The notes under the pieces are model-generated. The model was not told where the DNA came from. It was given only the letters and a program-made list of their open reading frames with translations, and made no database searches. A stretch of DNA of 5,059 nt, taken from Chitinophagaceae bacterium. Its GTDB lineage: Bacteria > Bacteroidota > Bacteroidia > Chitinophagales > Chitinophagaceae. Positions within the stretch are counted from its first letter, which is position 1. Each line of letters opens with the position of its first letter. The stretch covers positions 1-5,059 of the forward strand of contig JAEUVL010000046.1 of the NCBI GenBank assembly GCA_016786965.1, given 5' to 3'. A program made the position numbers and the translations under genes. Positions 1-5,059 of this stretch are shown here, in pieces.

Positions 1-1047
1 TACGATATAATCTTCTGCCTCGCCCTGGTAGCCGGTGATGCAGGAGGTAACAGATCCGCTGTTGTTCCTTCTCATTACCACTCTCATGGCAGTGGGGCCG
101 GCAGTGGCCGTAGCGGGAATATTAATAGAAAAATTCTTTATGGTAGTGCCATTGATAAGGGTGGCATTGGAGCCGCTGACCAGCGCTTCGCCGGGATCGG
201 CAAAACTTCCGTTGCGGTTGAAGTCGATATATACATTGAACCGCTCATTGCGTACCGTACCCGGGAAGCCCGCCCGTATCTGCCCGGCATTGCCCGTGGA
301 GCCGATGACCAGGTCGGTAGACAGGCCCGTACTTTTATAGCCACCTGTTTCGGCAGCGGAGAGGCGGTTGATGGTGCCGAGTGTAAACTGGCTGATCCAC
401 TCGTTGGTATTATTACCAGCGGGTATGCACGCCAGTGTGGCGAACTGGCTGTAGATATAGTTACTGTTGAAATAAGAGCAGGCCCTTCTTACCCGCCACT
501 CATACACGGTGCCCGGGAGAAGTCCCGTTAAATTAAGAAAAGGAGCGGTGGGGTTGTTATAAATATTAGTGAGCTGTATCCAGTTGCCGGTATTAAGACG
601 GCGGTAGGAAACGGAATAGCCGGTATTGTTATTATTGACCGTGGATGACTGTGCCCAGTTGAGTACGGCACTGTTGGTGGTGATGGCCGTAGTGGAGAGA
701 TTGTATGGCTCCAGGCAGGGTGAGTTGTAAAAGGCGGTGATGGAATAGCTGCTGTAGGTGCCATTGCAATTGGCCCTTACCCGCCATTGAAATTCGCCTC
801 CCTGCATGAGGCCGTTGATGGAAAATGAATTAGTGGAAGTTGGCATTTCCCCGAATGACCATCCGCCGCCGGCCCAGTCTATTTCAAATGTGTATTCGGT
901 GGCGCCGGGCACACCATCCCAGGTGAAGGTGGACACATTGTTGCTGTAAGATGATTGCAGGTTGACTGGTGTGCCGCATTGTGCCTGGCTTTTTAAAGAC
1001 ACTAATAACAGGGTGCTGAAGAGGAGAATGGTAGTAATTTTTTTCAT
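1..1047 (-). CDS. Secreted Fn3-GEVED multidomain protein, 3' end cut by window edge
   Basis: The reading frame is open from an ATG at 1047-1045 to the window edge, giving 349 residues with no stop, so the C-terminus is missing. Residues 1-22 are a signal peptide (Lys-Lys, then a Leu-rich core, ending SQA) with Gln23 as likely mature start. Residues about 24-107 form a first Fn3-like domain (FTWDGVPGATEYTFEI, then FQWRVRANC). Residues about 111-207 form a second (AVLNWAQSS, GYSVSYR, LTGLLPGTVYEWRVRRAC). From about 215 a GEVED-type domain follows, with FNVYIDFNRNG at 270-280, DPGEAL at 284-289 and GEAEDYIV at 342-349. In Bacteroidota such proteins are usually large surface or secreted proteins, often type IX cargo with a C-terminal sorting domain; that part would lie to the left and is not seen. 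The ligand or substrate is unknown and no catalytic domain is visible. The bases before the ATG (ccttccacc) are no Shine-Dalgarno. The domain assignment is strong; the function is open. Confidence 0.9.
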   Translation of the reverse strand, partial: MKKITTILLFSTLLLVSLKSQAQCGTPVNLQSSYSNNVSTFTWDGVPGATEYTFEIDWAGGGWSFGEMPTSTNSFSINGLMQGGEFQWRVRANCNGTYSSYSITAFYNSPCLEPYNLSTTAITTNSAVLNWAQSSTVNNNNTGYSVSYRRLNTGNWIQLTNIYNNPTAPFLNLTGLLPGTVYEWRVRRACSYFNSNYIYSQFATLACIPAGNNTNEWISQFTLGTINRLSAAETGGYKSTGLSTDLVIGSTGNAGQIRAGFPGTVRNERFNVYIDFNRNGSFADPGEALVSGSNATLINGTTIKNFSINIPATATAGPTAMRVVMRRNNSGSVTSCITGYQGEAEDYIV

Positions 1048-1234
1048 GGTGGAAGGTTTTGTGAAAAATTGTTTTGCAGGTCAATACTATTACTAATCAG
1101 CAGCAATTTTCTCCGGTACTTACAAATGAAGACAGCGGATTGGCAAGTGTGTGGCTGTGTGCAATAAGTGAAAGTGAACTTGAGAGAGGAATGGTTTTGG
1201 TGCTTTGATCACATGTGGTAAGAGAGGATTCTTC

Positions 1235-1672
1235 TTATTGCCGTACGATAGAAAAGCTTTTCAGCGTATATATATTCCCGTTCACATGTCGGGCTTTGAT
1301 ACATTCAAACCAGGTGGTGCCGCCGGCTGATGTTTGGCTCAATGCAGACCGGGCTGCTGTTGTAATAGCGTTTCCCTGTACGGGTACTTCTATAATATAA
1401 TCACCGGCTTCTGTAATGAGTAAAAAACTTACCACCTCGTAGTTGTCATTCAATGGGCGAAGAATATACCCGGGAAAAGCGGAGCCTGCATAGCAAATAA
1501 TGAAACCGGGCCTGTCGGTGGAGCTGTCGCCGCGGACGGAGTTATTTGTGCGGGTGATGGTATCTATTGCCACATCCAGCATTACATTGGTACGGCAGTT
1601 CTTCTCTGGCGGCCATTGTGCTGCGGAATGTATGGTGAGTATGAGCCCGAGGAATGAGAAGTATGATCTCAT
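1235..1672 (-). CDS. Small secreted protein of unknown function (145 aa)
   Basis: I do not recognise a family. The ATG at 1672-1670 opens a signal peptide (MRSYFSFLGLILTIHSAA) with probable cleavage after Ala18, leaving Gln19 first, the same Ala|Gln pattern as the other two exported proteins here. The mature part of about 127 residues alternates short hydrophobic stretches (GFIICYAG, YEVVSFLLI, GDYIIEVPVQG), suggesting a compact beta-rich domain. It has three cysteines (26, 60, 124), so at most one intramolecular disulfide with one left over. A purine-rich AAGAGAAC sits directly before the ATG but is too close for a standard ribosome binding site. The start is 26 bp downstream of the stop of the 93-aa gene on the same strand, so the two are probably co-transcribed. 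The product is likely periplasmic or extracellular. That the gene is real is supported by the signal peptide, length and tight spacing; the role is unknown. Confidence 0.75.
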   Translation of the reverse strand: MRSYFSFLGLILTIHSAAQWPPEKNCRTNVMLDVAIDTITRTNNSVRGDSSTDRPGFIICYAGSAFPGYILRPLNDNYEVVSFLLITEAGDYIIEVPVQGNAITTAARSALSQTSAGGTTWFECIKARHVNGNIYTLKSFSIVRQ

Positions 1673-1698
1673 GTTCTCTTAACGGGAATGGGATTTCT

Positions 1699-1980
1699 TT
1701 ATTTTTTTGCTGGCTGGATAATTATGGAGACAGCCTCGAGCAACTCTTCCAGTTTTTCGGCAAAGAGGGCAATGGCATTTCGTTCGGCTGCTTCGGCGAA
1801 TTGGGAGTTGGGTGTTGTTAAGGCTGCCTGCAGCCAATCTGCAAGGAGGGCACGGCTTTCGTATAAATGAAAATCAATGAAGAAATCCCTCAACACTTTT
1901 ACCGGGTCCTGCAACTGGTCTGGCGATAAACGGAAAGGACGGTTGTAGAAATCTTTATTTTGTTCAAACACATTCATCAT
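1699..1980 (-). CDS. Small helical cytoplasmic protein, conserved-hypothetical type (93 aa)
   Basis: The function is not known. The protein has no signal peptide or membrane segment and looks mostly alpha-helical. It has an aromatic N-terminus (FYNRPFRLS, residues 11-19), a helix with VLRDFFIDFHLYESRALL (29-46), a turn LTTPNSQF (54-61), and an amphipathic helix AERNAIALFAEKLEELLEA (65-83). From memory, Bacteroidota carry small uncharacterised proteins with a similar middle and end (an LTT(D/P)N turn, an ER-containing helix, then LEELLEA); I cannot confirm membership without a search. Two ATGs stand in tandem (1980-1978 and 1977-1975) and either could be the start; there is no clear Shine-Dalgarno. 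It is first in a probable operon with the 145-aa secreted protein 26 bp downstream, and is divergent from the XRE regulator 216 bp away. It may be an adaptor or regulatory partner, but nothing in the sequence shows this. Confidence 0.75.
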   Translation of the reverse strand: MMNVFEQNKDFYNRPFRLSPDQLQDPVKVLRDFFIDFHLYESRALLADWLQAALTTPNSQFAEAAERNAIALFAEKLEELLEAVSIIIQPAKK

Positions 1981-2119
1981 CGGGCGGATTAAGAGGTTGG
2001 TAAAGGGATGTAGCTGGCGGACTGATAAGAACTGGTGGAACGGGTGTAATGGCTGTTAAACTGCTGGCTTGTGGCTAACTCGTTGTTTCTTCTTACTTTT
2101 AAGCATATTTTTAATGATA

Positions 2120-2161
2120 ATATATCCAAAATAAAATAGATATATTGATATATCCAAAATA
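2120..2161. repeat. Perfect 14-bp direct repeat, two copies 28 bp apart
   Basis: ATATATCCAAAATA occurs at 2120-2133 and again, identically, at 2148-2161, so the copies start 28 bp apart. Around them TGATA occurs three times at near-regular spacing (2115-2119, 2146-2150, 2176-2180; steps of 31 and 30 bp, about three helical turns). The cluster ends about 36 bp before the GTG start of the XRE regulator. Repeated sites next to a regulator gene commonly are its own operators, which is my inference here. Low-complexity AT sequence yields chance repeats, but the CC core within both copies makes pure chance less likely. Confidence 0.6.
2139..2154. promoter_or_regulatory. 16-bp palindrome, candidate operator for the XRE protein
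   Basis: GATATAT-TG-ATATATC is a perfect inverted repeat with 7-bp arms and a 2-bp centre. Its right arm overlaps the second copy of the 14-bp direct repeat. XRE/Cro-type proteins typically bind as dimers to palindromes of about this size near their own gene, so this is a plausible autoregulatory site 43 bp upstream of the GTG. It is not a terminator, since the arms are almost purely A/T and no useful T-tract follows directly. Binding is inferred only. Confidence 0.4.
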
Positions 2162-2196
2162 TTGTATCATTTTTTTGATATTTTCAATTTTATACT

Positions 2197-2655
2197 GTGA
2201 TCTTTTTACCCCGTAACCTGGTCTTTCTTTTGAAGAAATTTGGCGCTACACAGGCGCAACTCGCTATTTATACTGGTGTAAGCCAGAATTCCATTTCCAA
2301 CTGGGTGAATGATGTGAGCAGCCCTAATGTGGCTGCGCTGGTGAAGCTTTATCAATTTTTTGGGATTTCGCTGGATGCCCTGGTGCTGACGGACCTGGAG
2401 AATAGTGATATTGATTTTACCGAACACATTGAGGCTTTTAAGGAAAGCGGTAATGCAGGCGGCAAAGCAACGGGCAAAACAATGCCGGTGGCGAAGGCCT
2501 ATCTTACTGCTGATACGGGTAGCAGCATTGTAAGCGAGCCGGACCCGGTGGCCAACTGGGCCATCATGGGCCAGTTCAAGGAAGTGCATCGTAAACTGGA
2601 TGTTTTGATCGATCACCAAGAGAACAACAGCGAGAAGAGAAGGGCGGGGAAGTAA
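2197..2655 (+). CDS. XRE/Cro-family helix-turn-helix transcriptional regulator (152 aa)
   Basis: This is a DNA-binding regulator, probably acting as a dimer. Residues about 8-64 form a classic HTH_3/XRE domain: helix 1 around LVFLLKKFG (8-16), helix 2 TQAQLAIYTG (18-27), recognition helix SQNSISNWVND (29-39), then SSPNVAALVKLYQFFGISLDALV (41-63), whose P-x-hhxxhxKLxxFFGhSLDxL pattern is typical. Residues about 67-120 look like a flexible, low-complexity linker (Gly, Ala, Thr and Lys around 86-99). Residues about 121-142 (WAIMGQFKEVHRKLDVLIDHQE) are probably one amphipathic helix, perhaps for oligomerisation. There is no peptidase, sugar-binding or toxin domain. The start is GTG: an in-frame stop lies at 2176-2178 and no ATG occurs before the HTH, and the IFLPRNL opening reads naturally into helix 1. 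Its targets are unknown. It is divergent from the 93-aa gene and precedes the 713-aa gene by 127 bp. Confidence 0.92.
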   Translation: MIFLPRNLVFLLKKFGATQAQLAIYTGVSQNSISNWVNDVSSPNVAALVKLYQFFGISLDALVLTDLENSDIDFTEHIEAFKESGNAGGKATGKTMPVAKAYLTADTGSSIVSEPDPVANWAIMGQFKEVHRKLDVLIDHQENNSEKRRAGK

Positions 2656-2709
2656 TACCCGGATCAACCATCCTTCCTTCATTGCCATTAATACAGCGAT
2701 CATATCTGC

Positions 2710-2731
2710 CGTAAAGAGTTCTTCCTTTACG
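2710..2731 (+). terminator. Possible weak intrinsic terminator or attenuator hairpin after the XRE gene
   Basis: CGTAAAG (2710-2716) and CTTTACG (2725-2731) are perfect inverted arms of 7 bp with an 8-nt loop, 55 bp after the XRE stop codon. A run of six T (2739-2744) follows, but 7 nt after the stem rather than directly, and the stem has only three G-C pairs, so this is a poor intrinsic terminator by the usual rules. It could lower read-through from the XRE gene into the 713-aa gene, or be a chance hairpin. Confidence 0.3.
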
Positions 2732-2782
2732 AGTGCAATTTTTTGCCGGACCGCATCGTTTGCTTACACCAACTGTTCTTCT

Positions 2783-4924
2783 ATGTGCCGTTTTCTTTTA
2801 CCATTGTTGCTCTTTTTTACATTGCAGGTTAGCGCCCAGAAAAAGGCAACAAGGAATGATAAATGGGAAAGATCGGAGACCATCCGTAAAGAATTATACC
2901 GGCTGAAGGGTGAGATCGCTTCCGGTGATTACGCCTCTCTTCAGGCCCTTGCGCCCTTTCTTGATGATACCAGTTTTGTGCAGGAGTTTCTTGGGTATCA
3001 TAATTATCCTAATACTGCGAGGAACGTTGCTTTAAGAATACTCAATGAGAATACTCTTTTTCTGCCGGAAGAATTGCAACTGGACTCATCGCTGAATGCT
3101 GACCGCTTTCTTTCTTTTCTTCAGCAGCATAAAGTAGTGTTTAATGATCTCTGCGAAATTTTCCTGATAACTCCACCTGAAAATAGACAAACGACCTACC
3201 AGTTAAAGCAATTATCCGAGTATGATATTGAGCAACTGAAGACCGATACACTGGAGGCGCCTTATCCCGGTTGGTATTATGAAAATCAGTTGGACGGTTT
3301 CTTAGTACAAAAGAATCCGCAGGCGATGCTCTGGGTAGCGGCCGAATGGTACCAACGGCGCTCCCGTTTCAATGTGTATTATTTTGATGATGAAGATTTC
3401 CGGAACCTGCTGCGCCGGCTTACACACCTGGATATTGGGGTGCCGAATGATAAAGGCGAGTTTACTTTCTTGTACGATGATGATTATTATGCAGAGGCGA
3501 AACTAAACCTGCTGGTGTACTGGGCCAATCACTACCAGGATTACCGCTGGAATGACCAGCTTGGTTATTTTGAGAACACTAAAGAAAAGGGTGTGCCCAA
3601 ATCAAGGGAAGAGATGTTGTTCCCGGCGTTGCTGAGCGATGATGATACGGCTGCGCTGCTTGCTTTTCGTGAACTGGCCCAACTGGACCCGGTCATTATT
3701 AAAGAAGTGGTAAAGGATTACGACCGGACCAGCTTTGATCGTAATTATGCTCTGCCCACTTTTCCATTTGATTTTTTACCTCCGCTGGCCACCCTTACAC
3801 AATACTGCCGCAACAATGGTTTTTCTTATGCTCTTCCGGCCTGGCTGGAAGATTCGCTGGCACTTGTTACTGACTTTCCCCACTTTTCGGTGAAGTACCG
3901 GGTGGAAAATAATATTCTTGATAAGCTATCTGTTGCTGACATAACTGCTCTTGAATTTTATGGCCTTACCGGTAATGATTATGACCGGGCCACTTTTTCG
4001 TTGGGCCGTATACTTGATAAGTTTTATTCACGGCACCTGGAAGAGATATCATCGGACCCGAAACAACTCAGCTTGTTTTTGCTGAAAGCAAAATTGTTTA
4101 ATGAACTGAGCATCATCGGTAATTGCAATAAGTACATGAAGAAATTTGAACGTTGCAAGCCCATCATTATTGAACGGTTAAAGCAATTGCAGCAAACCAC
4201 TGCAGATACACTGACCAGGCAATTGTGTGAAGAGGCACTGGCGGTGAATGCTAACTATAAGCCCTGGCAGGTAAGCATTCCTTCCAGGGGAGAAAGCTAT
4301 AATGAAGTATATGGTGTGACAGACCTGGAAGCAAAATATGCACGGCTAATGAAGAAGTTTCCCGATGCGGAGAAAAGGGTGATGCATGTGCCGGTACTGA
4401 TGGGTAATATCAGCTATAGCCAGATAGGACAGGCTGTGAAACTGCTGCTGAAAGACACTGCCATGGACAGGTACTACCGCTTTCATTTTTTAGAAGCTGA
4501 TTTCGGAATTCCTTTTGATTCATTTGAGGAGGATACGATAAATGCCTTTTTATCTGCGTATGCTCTCTATAATGAAAAAGACCTGTATGCCTATTACCTG
4601 AAGCGGAATGGCATCCGGTGTTTTGACAAAGCAGGCAATTTAGATTTTGCCGGTGTGTATGATATGCTGAAGTATGGTGTGGTGGATGCTTTCCAGGGTG
4701 GAGGCGGAGGTAAAAGGGATGATGGAGTATATGCCATGATAAAATTACTGGAGTTTCATTTTAATACCCGGCTGGGCTTTGCCCGTAAGCGTTGCAAATC
4801 TGGCTATGGTTATAGTTGCTCCACCACTACCGAAGCTGCTGCTGCGTGGATGCAATTTCTTGAAGCAAAGAAATTGGTAACAGGTGTTGAACAGGACCCA
4901 GTTTCATTTTCTCCGAACAAATAA
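2783..4924 (+). CDS. Large secreted protein of unknown function (713 aa)
   Basis: I do not recognise a family. The ATG at 2783 starts a signal peptide (MCRFLLPLLLFFTLQVSA) with likely cleavage after Ala18 and Gln19 first, so the product is exported. Cys2 is too early for a lipobox. The mature protein of about 695 residues looks predominantly alpha-helical and is rich in Leu, Tyr, Phe and Asp. It has helix pairs that could suggest a repeat-like fold (for example LLSDDDTAALLAFRELAQL at 283-301), but I see no regular TPR or HEAT period. There are acidic-aromatic patches at 198-206 (VYYFDDEDF) and 230-237 (LYDDDYYA). The C-terminal part has a Gly run (638-643) and a Cys pair (671, 679) in RCKSGYGYSC. 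No catalytic motif, transmembrane segment or type IX sorting domain is evident, and it ends in SFSPNK. It follows the XRE gene in the same direction, with a 127-bp gap that could hold its own promoter. No Shine-Dalgarno precedes the ATG. Confidence 0.85.
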   Translation: MCRFLLPLLLFFTLQVSAQKKATRNDKWERSETIRKELYRLKGEIASGDYASLQALAPFLDDTSFVQEFLGYHNYPNTARNVALRILNENTLFLPEELQLDSSLNADRFLSFLQQHKVVFNDLCEIFLITPPENRQTTYQLKQLSEYDIEQLKTDTLEAPYPGWYYENQLDGFLVQKNPQAMLWVAAEWYQRRSRFNVYYFDDEDFRNLLRRLTHLDIGVPNDKGEFTFLYDDDYYAEAKLNLLVYWANHYQDYRWNDQLGYFENTKEKGVPKSREEMLFPALLSDDDTAALLAFRELAQLDPVIIKEVVKDYDRTSFDRNYALPTFPFDFLPPLATLTQYCRNNGFSYALPAWLEDSLALVTDFPHFSVKYRVENNILDKLSVADITALEFYGLTGNDYDRATFSLGRILDKFYSRHLEEISSDPKQLSLFLLKAKLFNELSIIGNCNKYMKKFERCKPIIIERLKQLQQTTADTLTRQLCEEALAVNANYKPWQVSIPSRGESYNEVYGVTDLEAKYARLMKKFPDAEKRVMHVPVLMGNISYSQIGQAVKLLLKDTAMDRYYRFHFLEADFGIPFDSFEEDTINAFLSAYALYNEKDLYAYYLKRNGIRCFDKAGNLDFAGVYDMLKYGVVDAFQGGGGGKRDDGVYAMIKLLEFHFNTRLGFARKRCKSGYGYSCSTTTEAAAAWMQFLEAKKLVTGVEQDPVSFSPNK

Positions 4925-5059
4925 GATCGATCTCTTTGCACTTTATTTTGTAATCCTCACTTGTTAAAAAAAGTTAAGATTCACCGTTCTCTTTCTCTCT
5001 TGACATTTGTCAAGCTGTTTTTATACTGTTCAAAATAGTTTAGTGTTTTCAATCACCAA
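4925..5059. other. Non-coding right end of the window
   Basis: No supportable reading frame is found in these 135 bp. Besides the palindrome there is a run of seven A (4965-4971) flanked by GTTAA on both sides. There is also a loose match to the Bacteroidota -7 element, TAGTTTAG (5036-5043), without a properly spaced TTG. It is probably the upstream region of a gene starting beyond the right edge, or the tail of the 713-aa transcript. Confidence 0.5.
4999..5014. other. 16-bp palindrome after the 713-aa gene: terminator or operator
   Basis: CTTGACA-TT-TGTCAAG is a perfect inverted repeat. As RNA it could form a 6-bp stem with a 4-nt loop, followed 3 nt later by five T (5018-5022), which would make a modest terminator 74 bp after the stop codon. 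As DNA it contains TTGAC-N4-GTCAA, the half-site spacing used by Crp/Fnr-family regulators. Its TTGACA also lies 16 bp from TATACT (5022-5027), resembling a general sigma-70 promoter rather than the Bacteroidota TTG/TAnnTTTG type. I cannot decide between these from the sequence. Confidence 0.4.

Larger units (their letters stand above)
1981..2196. promoter_or_regulatory. Divergent intergenic region between the 93-aa gene and the XRE regulator
   Basis: This 216-bp spacer must hold promoters for both directions. The left half (1981-2090) has mixed composition. The right half (about 2100-2196) is very AT-rich and contains the direct repeats and palindrome listed separately. I looked for the Bacteroidota sigma factor pattern (TTTG or TTG, about 19-22 bp, TAnnTTTG). 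The nearest plus-strand match is TTG at 2069-2071, 22 bp, then TACTTTTA at 2094-2101 (last base off), which is weak. No convincing minus-strand match was found. The AT-rich leader directly before the GTG start fits Bacteroidota, where translation initiation often relies on A/T-rich unstructured leaders rather than a Shine-Dalgarno. Confidence 0.55.

Noticed and set aside
35..340. Plus-strand reading frame of 101 codons
   Set aside because: It lies antisense within the Fn3-GEVED gene, whose minus-strand frame has a signal peptide and recognisable domains. The plus-strand product has no credible features.
976..1047. Lipoprotein signal in the Fn3-GEVED protein (Cys24 just after the signal peptide)
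   Set aside because: The residues before Cys24 are Ala-Gln, and a lipobox needs Gly, Ala or Ser directly before Cys. Signal peptidase I cleavage at Ala22|Gln23 fits better.
138..1084. Three short minus-strand frames (138-344, 528-764, 884-1084)
   Set aside because: They are out-of-frame shadows of the Fn3-GEVED gene, with low-complexity Pro/Thr/Ser/His-rich products.
1048..1234. Promoter or terminator in the gap between the Fn3-GEVED and 145-aa genes
   Set aside because: TTCATTTG on the minus strand (1130-1123) is one base off TAnnTTTG but has no TTG at the right distance. CACATGTG (1210-1217) is a short palindrome without a T-tract. Neither is strong enough to call.
2206..2703. Minus-strand frame of 165 codons antisense to the XRE gene
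   Set aside because: The HTH gene on the plus strand is unmistakable. The antisense product is His/Arg/Ile-rich without domain or signal, and would be almost fully overlapping.
1..5059. Mobile element, toxin-antitoxin, phage defence or CRISPR system
   Set aside because: No transposase, integrase, nuclease, toxin fold, terminal inverted repeats or spacer array is visible. The XRE protein alone does not make an antitoxin, as its neighbours are not toxin-like.

Overview
The window looks like chromosomal DNA of a Bacteroidota bacterium, most likely of the Chitinophagaceae or a close relative. This rests on four observations: a GEVED-type domain next to fibronectin type III (Fn3) repeats in a secreted protein, signal peptides that all end in Ala with Gln as the first mature residue, mostly absent Shine-Dalgarno sequences before the starts, and moderate G+C genes separated by AT-rich spacers. 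The genus is an inference from style, not from a marker gene. No rRNA, tRNA, CRISPR array, transposase or phage gene is visible.

Layout. Three genes lie on the minus strand in the left 2 kb. The leftmost (1047 down to 1, cut by the window edge) encodes a secreted multidomain protein: signal peptide, two Fn3-like domains, then a GEVED domain. Next come a small secreted protein of unknown function (1672-1235) and a 93-residue helical cytoplasmic protein (1980-1699). These last two are 26 bp apart and probably form an operon.

Divergent from them, across a 216-bp spacer, is a plus-strand XRE/Cro-family helix-turn-helix regulator (2197-2655, GTG start). It is followed 127 bp later by a 713-residue secreted protein of unknown function (2783-4924). 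The AT-rich part of the divergent spacer holds a perfect 14-bp direct repeat overlapping a 16-bp palindrome, the best candidate for an operator in the window. The right end (4925-5059) is non-coding and carries a second 16-bp palindrome that could be a terminator or an operator/promoter.

How the genes may work together. The only regulatory gene is the XRE protein. It is placed to control itself and the divergent 93-aa/145-aa pair through the repeat cluster, but this is inferred from arrangement only. Three of the five genes encode exported proteins; the partial one is probably a type IX secretion cargo, whose sorting domain would lie beyond the left edge. I see no firm evidence for a novel multi-gene system. 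The points most worth a second look are the repeat cluster before the regulator, the orphan 713-aa protein, and the palindrome at the right end.
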